A stretch of DNA of 64,000 nt from Linnemannia hyalina (taxonomy: Eukaryota > Mortierellomycota > Mortierellomycetes > Mortierellales > Mortierellaceae), in the NCBI GenBank assembly GCA_019671135.1, contig JAHRHY010000028.1:225323-289322 (forward strand), given 5' to 3'. Below are positions 1-11,610 of this stretch, one piece after another. Both the position numbers and the translations under genes were made by a program. The notes below the pieces were generated by a model. The model did not search any database and was not told the origin of the DNA. It saw only the letters and a list, made by a program, of their open reading frames with translations. Position 1 is the stretch's first letter, and each line of letters opens with the position of its first letter.

Positions 1-398
1 ACCGTTCCGCCCCTGCCGTCTACGAGTCCCTCCCTTCCCCTCTTAACTCCCCCACCACCACCACCACCACCACCACCACCACCACCATCACCTCCTCCAC
101 AGGAAACCAGCGTCCAGGTCTGACGCTAACCTACTCAGGCCCCTATTTCCTCGAGATCTCGGCCGCGGGTGTCAACAAAGGTCTCGGCCTCTCTGCCTAC
201 TGCGCCCTGCACAACATTCCCCGGGAAGAAGTAGTGGCGTTTGGGGACTTGTTGAACGATGCCGAAATGTTACAGTTTGCGGGCTTAGGGTTGTGTATGG
301 AGAATGGACATGAGGATATGAAGATGTTGGCGGATCGGGTTATTGGGACGAATGCGGAGGATGGGGTTGCTGTTGAGGTTGAGTCTTGGTTTGCATAG
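1..398 (+). CDS. Cof-type HAD hydrolase (sugar/nucleotide phosphatase), 3' end only
   Basis: The frame starting at base 3 is open from the window edge to the TAG at 396-398. It encodes about 131 residues. The C-terminal part carries the HAD subfamily IIB (Cof/YidA-like) motif IV region: VAFGDLLNDAEM, then a Gly-rich stretch, MENGHEDMKMLADRV and GTNAEDGVA. The Asp pair in GDxxND would bind the catalytic Mg2+. The family dephosphorylates small phosphometabolites in the cytosol. The first ~40 residues contain an in-frame ACC microsatellite encoding a Thr run, which probably sits in a surface loop of the cap domain. The nucleophile motif DxDxT and the cap domain lie upstream of the window. The substrate cannot be inferred. 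Confidence 0.8.
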   Translation, partial: RSAPAVYESLPSPLNSPTTTTTTTTTTTITSSTGNQRPGLTLTYSGPYFLEISAAGVNKGLGLSAYCALHNIPREEVVAFGDLLNDAEMLQFAGLGLCMENGHEDMKMLADRVIGTNAEDGVAVEVESWFA

Positions 399-974
399 AG
401 AGAGAGAGAGAGGGAGATAGAGGTGGGGTTGTAAAGACTTTGTAGACAATTAATATCAATAATATAAATTATAGTTGAAGGGGTTTTATTTTTTTTGTGG
501 TTTAAAAAGGCTGTTACTACAGAGAGAGGGAGAAGATGACCAATGGTATGATTCATGAAGGAAAGGAAAATAAGGCATAGGATAAGAAATAGAAGAGGCC
601 AAGAGTTGAGGGGGATTATTTTTGGTTGAAAATGCAAGGAACGCAAAATGATGCAAGAAAGAGGTAGAAATGAAAGGAGTGGAGAGAAAGAGGGGGGCTT
701 TGATGTTGGAATGTTGCAAGTTGTACAATGGAGGAGGCTGAAAGGAAGGAAAAGCATGAAAAAAAACGAAATTATGATCTACACGGAAAAAAGCAAAAGA
801 AATAAACGGAAGAGAAAAAAAAAGATGGTGGTGGTGGTAGGGCGAAAGATGGTCAATCCCGCTTCGGTGTATCCTCTGTGATGGAACTGGCAATATCACT
901 CAGACGACAAAAGCTCCCGAATGTATATTGGAATGCCGATTCAGATGGAAACTTCCTATCAGCAGAGCGACGAA
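399..974. other. Intergenic, convergent gene ends
   Basis: This stretch lies between the stop codons of two convergent genes. It holds a GA-rich tract right after the phosphatase stop (399-425), AATATAAAT-like polyadenylation context near 459-475, and purine-rich sequence. The open frames here are low-complexity and not convincing. Confidence 0.6.
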
Positions 975-2032
975 CTACTCGCCTTCATGTCGACGGCCAC
1001 GCTTGAAGGGAGGCTGGTCGTGAAAGGCGCCGAAAGAGTCCATGAGGTTGAGGTTGAGGGGCTGATTGACCATCATGCGACCATTGTTGCCGACCATGTT
1101 ATTGTTGATGTTGTTGTTATTGTTGTTGGTTCCAGTGATCATTCGATTTGCAGCCATGTTAATGTCCTGCAAGGCATATCGTCTTTTCAAAGAATCGACT
1201 GCCATCTGATGACCTATTCCACCTTCCTGTCCTGGAAAGATGCTCTGGAAGGCTCCTGCTCCTACTTGACCAGCTCCCACTCCAGGGTGGAAGATCGGTG
1301 CTGTGAATGTAAACGCATCACTTGGAAAAATCGAGCTCGGTGATGCAATTGATGACGACAACCTGGGACCACCGCCTCCGCCCCCATTGCTGACAAGAGC
1401 ATGCTGCTGCTGCTGCTGTTGGAGCTGTTGCTGTTGTTGTTGATGATGGAGTTGCTGTTGTTGTTGGAGGTGCTGCTGCTGTTCCATTGTCTGCTGTTGT
1501 TGTTGTTGCTGAAGGAACTGCTGCTGCTGCTGCTGTTCCTGTTGGTGTTGCTGCTCCTGCTGCTGCTGCTGCTGGTGCAAAAGCTGTTGTTGATGCAATT
1601 GCTGCTGTTGCTGTTCATGTGCCTGCTGGGCTTGCAACTGCTGTTGCTGTTGCTGCTGTTGGTGAAGGTGCAACTCATTTCCGGTGGCAACACCAGCAAC
1701 AGCAGCCGCAGAATTGCAGTTCATGGCCCGAGCGTTCGCGATGAACCGAACAACATCATCGATTGACAAGCTGGTTGTCTGTCGAATCTCATCCTCACTC
1801 ATCCCTAGGTCTTTCTTTTCCTGAACAACAGGGTGGGTCGTAATAAAAGCCAATAAATCCTGGAGGGCGGCCTCGTATCCCTTGGCATGTTCTGCACGTT
1901 GGTTTTTGAGAGAGTCCTTGTAGAGCTGCGTCACCGACAATGCCGCAGCCTTGAATGATGCCAGCAGGACCTGTTCGGGCGTCTCTCCTATGTCCGCAGT
2001 CGGCGCTGTAAGTGTGGGGTTGTTGTTGTTGC

Positions 2033-2091
<59 letters not shown>

Positions 2092-2288
2092 GGCTGTCCT
2101 CCTTGTGCATGAGTGTGTCCATGTCCATGCCCGGCCTCGGAGGTAGCGAGGGAGGGATGCTGAGAGGAGACAGGAGTGACGGCAGGAGAGGTTAGATTGG
2201 GACTTGCGACGGCGGGTTGTTGTGGGGTATTGGGTCCATTGGTGATGGTGTGGTGTTGATGTTGGTTGGTGTTTGTCCGGATGGTCAT
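975..2288 (-). CDS. HAPSTR1/C16orf72-like protein with long poly-Asn and poly-Gln tracts
   Basis: The start is the ATG at 2286-2288 (MTIRTNTNQ), giving 437 residues. The open frame continues upstream, but that part is hydrophobic, lacks an upstream ATG and looks like untranslated leader. The recognisable block is LLASFKAAALSVTQLYKDSL followed by a helical G..AALQDLLAFI segment. It resembles the conserved VTxLYK region of animal HAPSTR1 (C16orf72/TAPR1), a nuclear stress-resilience protein. The C-terminus has a KRGRR basic tail, which fits nuclear location. A poly-Asn run of more than 18 residues precedes the core. Poly-Gln stretches encoded by CAG/CAA mixtures (about 1395-1670) follow it. Both are expansion-prone. 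The family assignment rests on one short motif, so function is tentative. Confidence 0.6.
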
Positions 2289-3199
2289 ATAAGTAACAGA
2301 CAGAGGAGTGTCTCTTGGAATGCGGACGGAGGTGGAGTTGGCTTGGTCGAGATCGATTGGAGGGAGAGGTTGGGTATGTGTTTGTGGGAGAAGGAGAAGA
2401 ACGAAGGAGTTGAAGAGGAAGGAAGTGAGAATAAAAAAAGAGGACAGGGTCAAGGGGTAGAGAAAGGATAGTAATAACAAAAGTAAGAATAGGAGATGAT
2501 GATAATGAAATGAAAGAGAGGGGTGAGTAGCTTGTGATAGAGTGAAAGGGGGAAGCAAAGGGGTCAAGAAACAAAGTGGAGTTACCAGAAGGCAAAAACA
2601 ATGACAAAACAAAGGCAGAGAACCCTGTTATCCAGAAAAATCCTTTCACAGGTGATATGCAGAGTTTGTTTGAACTGACTGAGCAGCAGCTGGGGTTGAA
2701 AAAAAAAAAAAAAAAGACAAGAGCAGGCGTTAATTTCGTATCAAAAATATTAAGGGTTGTTCATTGAATCACATGACCGCCGCCTTGGATGTTTCCACCT
2801 TCTTCCAATTGCCCCGCATTCTCGCATGTCCCAGTTTGAGCAGGGCAAGAGCCCCAGTTTTCTGTCTTTCCTTGTGCCTGTTCCTGTGTGCCCTCTTTTC
2901 TGTGTCCATCCATCCCGAGAGGTCATTCATCTCTCACTAGCACCGCGTCATACATGTCCCAGAATACCTCGTTTTTGTACTCTCCACTCTCCACTCCACT
3001 CCACCAGCCAACCAACACTTAACAAACAACCGCAGTTTCAACGGACGAAAGAAAGTGGTGTGTTCTTCAACAGTCCACTCCAAAGGGCAATCCAACGGCG
3101 AACCTTCTTCATCAAATACTCCCACGGACAATGGTTCCTTTGTGACGCTATCACGGACTCACCGTCCTAACCAGGCATTCCATTTCTTAGAGGAACAGG
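2289..3199. other. Divergent intergenic region
   Basis: This region separates the minus-strand HAPSTR1-like gene from the plus-strand uridine phosphorylase gene. It contains an A15 run at 2700-2714 and purine-rich leader sequence on the left half. The right half is CT-rich and is probably the promoter of the phosphorylase gene. I see no RNA gene. Confidence 0.5.
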
Positions 3200-3208
3200 T
3201 ATAAAAAG
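3200..3208 (+). promoter_or_regulatory. TATA box of the uridine phosphorylase gene
   Basis: The sequence TATAAAAAG lies 128 bp upstream of the ATG. It is followed by a pyrimidine-rich tract (3226-3250), a common layout for highly expressed fungal promoters. This is a motif call only. Confidence 0.55.
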
Positions 3209-3335
3209 GAGGTTGCTCGTTCATTTTTTTTTTCTTTCTTTTCTTCACACTCCATCCACTCCTCCACTCCATTCATCAACAACAACAACCACATTCCCAT
3301 TCCCCTTTTCATCCCTAAAACACACTCTACCCAAC

Positions 3336-4790
3336 ATGTCTATGTCTAACGCCAACTTCCCTATGGACGCCGAAGGTCGTACCTAGTAAGTCATTTTTTT
3401 TTCAGTTTATTTCTCCACACTCGTCCTTGCTTTCTGTATGTTGCGCATACCAATCATCTACTCTCCTGCCTGGATCAATTGAACCATTTGCTCAACTCCT
3501 CCGGTCTTCCCCTCACCTGCTCACACCCATCCCCTACCTCTTCACCTTCTAACTAATAGCCACGTCGGAGTCAAGCGTGGAGAGCTCGCCAACAGGATCA
3601 TCACAGTCGGAGACCCCGCCCGCGCCATTGTCCTCTCCCGCACCCTTGATGGTGTCGATCCCTCCGCCCCTGTCAAATCTATCTCGGCCAACTTGTTCAG
3701 CCATGCCTCTCACCGTGGGTTCTTGACTATCACTGGACGCTATAAGGGTACCCCCGTCTCCATTGTTGCTATCGGTACGTTACGTTTGTTTGTTTGGTTT
3801 ATTTGTTTGTGCGATGTTGATCTGTGGTGTTATTATATTTGTGGAAGAGGAGAGAGAAGGAAGTGCCTACACTTTTCCTGGTTGCTGGGATCATTTCGTT
3901 CCAAGGCTACGCGTCTTCTTTTTTTTAAGAATCAAGCAAGAAGGAAATGTTGTTGATCAGCGGCTCTGTGTTTGCTTTTTTTTATCATTTGGAAGGAAAA
4001 GAACAATAGGGGGGTAGCTTGAATTGTTTGTTTCTGACATTTCTTCTTCCTTCTTTCACATGGATACATCTTACCAATAGGAATGGGAGTGTCGATGATG
4101 GACTTTTTCGTGCGCGAGTGCAGAGCTGTGGTTGACGGACCCATGACTATCATCCGTCTGGGTTCCTGCGGTTCCCTTTCCGACGCCAAGGTCGGTGACA
4201 TCTGTGTCCCTTCCTCCTCCTACCTCGTCCAGCGCAACTACGACTACTTTGCCGAGGATTCCTCTGCCTCCTCTGCATCGCCTTATATCCTCTCAAAGAA
4301 GTTCGATGCCGACCCCGAAGTCACTGCGACACTTGTCAAGAACATGAGCGCACAGTTGGGCGACAACCACGTCTGGAATGGCATCAACGCCACTGCTGAT
4401 TCGTTCTATTCCTCCCAGGGTCGCCAGGACGAGAACTTTGTCGACAACAACCAGGAGCTGTTTACTGAGTTGGTCAAGTATGAGCCCGGAACCCTTACAT
4501 TGGAGATGGAGACGTTCTTGTTGTACCATTTGGCCAGGACATCGACTGTTGCACCCCTGAAGGAGGAGTCGAAGGTGAAGGCTGCTGCGACTTCGAACAA
4601 GCATTCGATTCGTGCGGGTGCTTGCATGATGGTTTTCGCTCAGCGCAAGTCGAACGAGTTTATCTCCAAGGAGGATGTTGCCCGTGTCGAGCCCCTTGCT
4701 GGAAAGGCTGTCTTTGATTCTCTGGTCGAGGTTTCCTTGGGTGACGAGAGTGAGCTCCATGCTACCGAGGGCAGTGTCTGGGCTTTGTAA
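3336..4790 (+). CDS. Uridine phosphorylase (PNP/UDP family)
   Basis: Three exons can be joined: 3336-3385, 3560-3774 and 4081-4790, giving 324 residues. Both introns are GT-AG. The first has CTAACTAATAG at its 3' end. The enzyme splits uridine with phosphate into uracil and ribose-1-phosphate for pyrimidine salvage in the cytosol. Visible family signatures are TVGDPARA (phosphate-binding loop, residues ~36-43), IRLGSCGSL (substrate loop, mid-protein) and LEMETF, whose Met-Glu contacts the ribose. The sequence SSQGRQDENF matches the uracil-recognition Gln/Arg region. The length is greater than the ~250 residues of bacterial Udp because of a longer C-terminal half. The start at 3336 is the first ATG after the TATA box, with ACATG context. 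Confidence 0.92.
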
Positions 4791-5286
4791 ATTACCTTTA
4801 GTCTCTCTTACTAGAATGATCTCCTTTTCACCTTTCGACCATGTACAAAAACACTAAAATATATACCGCTCCTTTCGCTCTTTGTTACCTATTTGTCTGC
4901 CTATGTCCTGTTTGAATGCGCCATATGTCTGTTGTCTCTTTTTATTAGTGCGATGCTCTTCGGATGCGGTGCTCCATGGTTGTAACAATGGTTGGTTTGT
5001 AGTGGCGGTGGCGTCGTTCCAATTTGCTCGTTCTAATTCTGGACATGGACACAGTCGAAAATTAATTATGAGACTCTAGAGAGAAAGAACAAAAGGGCCA
5101 CACCCATCTTCGTGCTTAATGGCATTCATTCCTTCCCCCTCTTTAGTCATTCATTCTTTTTTTCTTTGACACTTCCAACCTTTTCTTCCTCTCATTCGCC
5201 TACACAAAGGAGGAACCCCCCACACAAAAACAACAACCACAACTTACCTTTTTGCTTCCATCTTTACAGCAAACATCACCACAACC
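4791..5286. other. Intergenic region between uridine phosphorylase and the Swi5-domain gene
   Basis: This is a tandem-gene spacer. It includes the 3' UTR of the phosphorylase (AAAATATATACC near 4855) and a CT-rich promoter ending in ACCACAACC just before the next ATG. Nothing else is recognised. Confidence 0.5.
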
Positions 5287-7721
5287 ATGGACACAGAGCA
5301 GGACCTCGCACAACAACCATCACAGAGTCCTCCTTCTTCCAACTCCTCCTCACAGGACAGGTCACATCGCAGAGCTGGAGACCGTCGAGAGCGCACCGAC
5401 AGAGACCGGGAACGGGATCGATCTGACCGAGACAAAGACAGAAACCGGGAACGATCCGACCGTAGTGACCGTCCCCGTGAACGAAGCGAACGAAGCGAAC
5501 GTACCGAACGTCCCGACCGTGAACGTAGTGATAGGGGAGATAGAGGGGAGAGAACTGACCGAGATCGAGACCGTGAACGAGAACTGCGTCGTGAGGCTCG
5601 ACAGGCTGCCGCCGCCGCCGCTGCTGCTGCCTCTCTTGGAGGAGAACCTCCTGTTAGCACTAGCTCGAGATCAGGATCTGGAAGTTCTTCTTCGAGACGT
5701 GAGCAGCGGGACCGTGAACGGGAACGGGAGAGGACAAGGGTGGGGGAAGGAGAGAGGGGGGACATGGTGATGTCGCCGGACCCTTCGTCTTCGGGGTACA
5801 GTTCGCGGGAGTACAGTCCTGTCTCGGAACGGATCCGGGCCCCTGCCTCTCCTTCCTCTAGACGGCGTCAGTACGATGCATCTGCTGGTGGGAGTGCAAG
5901 CGGACCAACGTCGCCTTTACTCCTCTCGCCTCGTCAACAGCCTCATCACCATTTTCCTCAGCAACAGCCCCAGCAGTCTATGTTTTCTGAGCGATCGGGC
6001 CGTCCGAGTGGAGAGCGGTCTCCGGTGTCGGAACGTGGAGGGGAGCGTAGTCGTTTTGGTGGGGGTGTAGAGTTCCCTGGGATGGAGGATGTGTTGATGT
6101 CCAACAGGTCATCGACTACTTCTGCAGCTGCCACTCCAGCGGTGACGCCAGCTACGAGTTCGAGTGCGAATGTGACGAAACCAGATCTGGTGATGTTTGA
6201 AGAGACTGAGGTTATTGACGATGTTGAGGAGGAGGTGGCAGATGAGGTCGAGTTCCATATTCCACCAGTGCCATCCACAGCAGAACCAGCAGCACCAGGA
6301 GGGGGAGAGGGAGTGGCAACAGCAGCCGCTGCATCACGGTCAGCATCGCCAGTGTCTATCAGACGAGACACATTCGAGTCAGACAGGATGATGCAGGAGG
6401 AACAACAACACCGAATGCAGGAGAAGGCAGGAGGAGTTTATCCAGGTGTCGTTGATGAGGAAGAGACACATTCGCAGAGCCCTCTTTCCTCGGTACCGAC
6501 TCAGCAGTACCCTCCCCACCATCAGGAGAAAGAACAGTACTCGCAAGAGTACCGTCAGCATGATACAGATATGGAGACTGAAGAACATCATGTCCATGTA
6601 CATGCACCTTCGTCAACAGCGGCGACAACCAGAGAAATTGCAGTTCCATCAACATCATTGGGGGAAGAAGAAATGACACAACCCATGACGACCGCTTATC
6701 CTCTAGAGACGACCTATTCGACCCCTGTTGGCGTTGCCTCTACTTCTACTGTGTCAGCGATATCATTGTCGATCACCAACAAGGCTTTGGATTCTGACAA
6801 GAGAAAACAGGACTCGAAGGAACACCATGATGCACTCAAGGTATGCCTTCTCTCCTTTGTCTCTTGTTTATATTTTTAATTTTAACATATCGTTCGGCTC
6901 AATTAATGCACCTAAAACTCAACCCAACAACTCAAAAAGCAACATGGCATGATTTGAGAGCAACGCAACAAACATCGGGAAAACTTTCTCTTGTTTCGCT
7001 CCTCTCTTTTTTCCTTTGTTGTTTTTTATTGCTATGGCGAGAGCACACACAATAATGGTTGGTTCTAGTGCGAAAAACAACTTTTGTGAACTGACCACCA
7101 CCCACCATCACGTGCTACTTCTCTCTACTAGGCACAGGAGGACGCCAAGATCGAGGAATTGAAAAAGACGATCGCCGACCTCCAACAGCAGGAACAGGAC
7201 ATCATCCGTTTGTTAAGGTGCGAATTCTAAAGACATACCCTTCCCCCTTCACCCCTCATTCTCCCTTTCCTCCTTCCTTTCTTTCACCCCTGCTTTTTCT
7301 CCTCCTCTTTCTTCATCCATGATGGCTCACAAACAAACGCGCCATCCCTCGATATCAGTGGTTCATTAATTGCACTGAAACCGTATATCTAACCTTGTTC
7401 CATTGGATTATTTGGTTGGCTGATTGTAGGGGTATGGGTACACCAAGGGAGATGGTTTCGCGACACATCCAAGAGTTGCACGAGTACAATGAGATCAAGG
7501 ATGTTGGCCAGGTCATCCTCGGCAAGGTATGGCGAACACCAATAACCCTTCCCTTCTTCACTTTTCTGAGAGGCAAGATGCATCGTCTCTTTCTTTTGTT
7601 CTAACTTAATCTTTCTTCTGCATTGCTCTTTGTTCATCTGGAATTTGTTTAGTGCGCGGAGTTGGAAGGGACGACTATCAAGACGCAATACGAGAACTTT
7701 GGTCTCGATATGGATGACTGA
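5287..7721 (+). CDS. Swi5-domain recombination mediator with long disordered Arg/Ser-rich N-terminus
   Basis: Four exons join in frame: 5287-6840, 7132-7217, 7430-7526 and 7653-7721, giving 601 residues. The last three exons encode a typical Swi5 domain. It begins with a heptad-like coiled coil (IEELKKTIADLQQQEQDI), then MGTPREMVSRHIQELHEYNEIKDVGQ and a short C-terminal YENFGLDMDD. Swi5 partners Sfr1/Mei5 and stabilises Rad51/Dmc1 filaments during homologous recombination in the nucleus. Most Swi5 proteins are only about 80-120 residues. Here ~515 residues of disordered sequence precede the domain: an RD/RS/RE-rich block (residues ~20-165), Ser/Pro-rich and acidic segments. The first exon alone would be called a separate low-complexity gene, but the splice phases and lack of any intervening stop argue for one protein. 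Confidence 0.75.
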
Positions 7722-8160
7722 AGATCCTCCATAGTCCTAAACCCCCCCTCGTCTGTCAGACGGTCGTAGGGCGTCGTTCCTGTCATTCTCACACATGGCG
7801 CCTAATATACGCCCCATATTTTTTTTTTACAATAATCGCCCAGACTGGCGCTGAAGAATTTTGGGCGCTAGAAATCAAGAACGAACGACCTCCTTTTTTT
7901 CCCACTTCTTCCTCTTCACTTTTTTTTAACGACCATTTGCTTTGATAATCTTCCGCTACATTAATGACACGCCATTGCATATTCATTTCTACTTTTTGTA
8001 TATCCTCGAACAAAAAAAATAAAATAAAGTGCACAGTTCTCTTCACGTATTAGCAATAATGATGTATATTCTTTTTCTTTGTGATTCGCGTGGTAATGAT
8101 CACGCGGGTATTATGATATATTATGTCTATGTCCCTCCCTTCATCATCCCACATTCATCT
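7722..8160. other. Convergent 3' intergenic region
   Basis: This spacer lies between the convergent Swi5-domain gene and the FAD monooxygenase gene. It is T-rich with AAAATAAAATAAA near 8018, a likely polyadenylation region. There is no gene-like frame. Confidence 0.5.
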
Positions 8161-11100
8161 TTAATGAGGAAGCAAAGACCCCTTCTGAAGGCCTCTACTC
8201 CCCCAATCCAACCTAGGTTCCTGAGGTCGTGCGGGGATTTTTCCCTTTGTCTCTGTAGGAGCAGGTGGAAGGAAATGTAATTGTGGGCGGTATTGGACCC
8301 GTTGGGTGTTTGCCTGTTTTGACATCCATGCTGGGACATGGTTCAGGAACAACTTGCGTACCACTTGTGAAATCGGGCCCTGTTTATGTTGTGGATTTTT
8401 TTTTGGTAGTTTGAAGAATGGGTTGAAAATGGTTAATATATATTTTTTTCCCTCTCCACTTTGCTTCGCGTTTTTGACAAAACGTACAACGGTCAGCGGC
8501 ATGATAGATAAATAAATAAATAAATAAATTTACCCGATCACCCATGACTTTTCCAAACTGACGCGAGTTGCCGAGGGCGAGACGAGCGATCTTGGCGCGT
8601 TGGCGGTAATAGGCCGTAAAGACACGAGTGATATCCTTTTGGTCAGTCGATGGCATGTCGACGAGGAGATTGCAGAGATGCACGCCTTCTAGGACTGCTA
8701 GGTTGGCACCTAGTCCTGCACTTGGGACAACCTATTTGTGGCGGAGAGAGAGAGAGAGAGAGAGAGGAAAAACGGAGGGAGAAGGTGAGGAAGATGGTGA
8801 GGAGCAAGGGGGTAAGGTGTGTCTGTGCGTTCGTATTATTTTTACCTTGTGGCAGGCTGGGAATCAAAAAAAAAAGGAGATGGATGGGGATCCATGGTTA
8901 GTAAAATCCATCTGGTAACCCTCCACCTTTGACCATACACCAACCTATCACCAACAAACAAACAAACAAACAAACAAACAAACAAACAAACGAACAAACG
9001 AACAAAGAACAAAGGACCATACCATCACCAAGGAGGACAACACGATCCTCAAACCAGCTCTCAAAAAACTTCTCCTCCAGCATGATCTTGGATATCAAAT
9101 CCATCGGGGTATTATCAATAATATCGCCTAGAGTCCCACCTTCCGCGAACGGGTTTGAAAGATGTCGGACGAAATCAGCCATTTCTTGAGCAGCGTGGGG
9201 ACCCCATTCAGAGAACCGGAATGAGTCGCCGGAGGATTCGTCGGCGCGAGGGACGTTCTGGATGATGGCCCACGAGATCCTGTTGTTAGGAAGGGGCATG
9301 TAAACCGCCTTTTTTTTTTTTTTTTTTTTTTTTGGAGCGGGGGGATTGTTTGCGGTGAAATTAAAAAAGAACAAAATCAGATAGAATGAATGTGAGTTGT
9401 GGGAGCACAAGGCCTAGAAGATCAACATTTTAGTCTAGACTCAAGACACCTCTTTCATTGGCGTGACAAGTACGAAGCGATATTGTAGAGAGGCATAACC
9501 CATATAATCAACCAACATCAAAACAAAAAAGACCGAAACAACACTTACATAGAAGGGATCGTTTTTGGGGATGACAATCTCAAAGTCGGTGTAATCGTTC
9601 TTGAGAATAGGGTACAATTCCGGGTCGAATGGCTTGCTAACGCCGACTGGATGTAGTTATTTGCCGGACAAAGACATAGGCAGAAAAGATATCGGATTCG
9701 ATGGATACGGAAGGAAACATGAAGAAAGGGAGAGGAGATGGCGTGTGCCATGCACGTAATAAAATAAAGGAAGGGGAACGGGGACGAGATGAGTGTACTT
9801 CCTTGATATTGTGCTTGTTGAGAGATTGCATATGCATACAATCATGCATCAATGTCAGCTTGCATTATCCCACTACTGCCTAATCCTTCCGCCGCACCAT
9901 ATCGATCCAAACAAACAAATAAACAAATATGCAATCCAGTTTAAGCAAACTAACAAACAAACAAAACACCTGCAGATAATGTTCTCGTTCACAAGTTGTA
10001 ACGTACCGAGACAGTGCTGGTTGTATCCAAGGGGTTTGGCATCGTTGGACGACAATTTGCCCTTGGCCTTAAGACTCTTGTAAATGTTCTGCCGGACTGC
10101 GCTGTACGCGCCATCGGCTCCAATGATAATCGTGCTCAAGTATGCGCTGGATACGTTAACAAAAATAAAAAGAGATGGAGGAAGAGAAGAGAAGGCAGGG
10201 ACGAAGGAGCACGAGAGAGGAGAGAGCGAAGGTGAAAGGTTGAGGGTTAATATTTCATGAGCCGACAATATAGACGTAATTGGTTGACGAACAAGCAAGG
10301 ACAACGAGTGAGAGAAGTACATCAACAATGTGTTTGCAAAAAGGACGACTGGTAAGAAGGTAGAAGAAGGAGCAAACAACACTGACTGTGAAATCGCATG
10401 ATAACAACAAAACAATATGTATCTGTGAGAGCAAAAGGCGTGCATGAGAAACAAAGGCTAGTATCCTTCTTGGATGTTCTTCTTCTACTAATGCTCTGAA
10501 TGATGGCGATGGATAGGGAATAGAAAGGAGGCGGAGAGTGAATGAAAGAATGAGAAAGCGACAAGGACGGTGCACCTGGGCCCGGGCGAAGACCTTCGAG
10601 GGGCCTCTCCCGGAGCTGGCATGCGCAAGGAAAGCTGATGGTAATTGGGTGTGATTGGGGTGTTATGGGATATGGAGGTATCTGTTATGATGTACTGAAT
10701 GAACGGAGGGGCGTGCAATTGGAGTAGGGCGTGTTGAGTGAAGGGTGGATATGAGTGATTCGTTCATCAAGGACAGAGGTACGATCGTTACCCTCCGGTG
10801 GTTGAAAGCGAAAAAGGAACAAAAAACCCCGAAATGAACAGTCAATCGCATCCTCTCTCTTTTTTTCTTTGTTTGGGAATGAGAGACCGAAAGAATCAAA
10901 GGTGTGAACCAAATGAAAAAGAGTCTTCTTACCTGCCGTCGGAGCAGTTAGCGGTGGCGCCGTCCTCGTCTTGAGTGATGGTGAGGACACGCTTGTTGTA
11001 CTTGATCTTTTCTTTGGGGATGTTCTTCGTAAGGATGTTGTAGAACGCTGGCCTGTCCAGGATAATCGCCGGATACCCACCGCTGTTTTGTTGGAAGAAG

Positions 11101-11610
11101 GCAGAGTCAGGATAAAGTGAAAGAGGGTTTCTTTTGCTTGTGTTTCTCCGTTCCTCTTAATGTTCCATTTAACTCCCTCTTACTTCCTCCACCATTCTTC
11201 TCCTTCCTCCCTTCCTCCCTTCAATGCAAACGAACAAAAAGTAAAGGAACTTACATCTCCTCGAGATCCGAGAAATCCACCATTCCAATTGGCTTGACAC
11301 CTTCATTATAAAAGTTAAAGTGTCTCACAGGCTTGGAAACCTTTATAAAGTCCTCAAGCAACCCTAACTGCTCCATAACAGGCAAAGAGCTAGCATCCAA
11401 GCCCAAAGAAGAACCAAGGGCACGAATGGTGGTGGCCTTTTCGAGGATCAGATAACTGATGCCTGCGCGCTCAAACATGTTGGCGAGGGACAAACCGCCG
11501 ATCCCGCCGCCGACGATGATGACGGTAACACCGCTTTTTGATTGCGGAGGAGGGAGAGGCGATTGGTGGTGTTCGCTTTGAGGGTGAGGGTCGCGGTATT
11601 GGTTGTACAT
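8161..11610 (-). CDS. FAD-dependent monooxygenase (salicylate hydroxylase / UbiH-like fold), eight exons
   Basis: Exons from 5' to 3' on the minus strand are 11610-11255, 11082-10933, 10146-10007, 9646-9549, 9308-9023, 8856-8846, 8731-8534 and 8379-8161, giving 485 residues. All junctions are GT-AG and keep frame. Motifs: the dinucleotide-binding GGGIGGLSLANMFERAG near residue 35, LEKA, the second FAD motif IIGADGAYSAVR, and the third motif GDACHKVVPSAGLGANLAVLEG. The last motif is split by an 11-nt microexon that supplies part of Ala plus Cys-His-Lys. Members hydroxylate aromatic or isoprenoid-like substrates with NAD(P)H and O2; the substrate here is unknown. Intron 2 is long (786 bp). The acceptor of exon 5 follows a run of 23 A residues, which is unusual. 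There is no signal peptide. Confidence 0.88.
8952..9007. repeat. (CAAA)n microsatellite inside an intron
   Basis: A tetranucleotide array of roughly a dozen units lies in the monooxygenase intron between the microexon and the preceding exon. Neighbouring introns also carry (AAAT)n at 8511-8529 and (GA)n at 8743-8764, so this gene's introns are microsatellite-rich. Confidence 0.8.
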
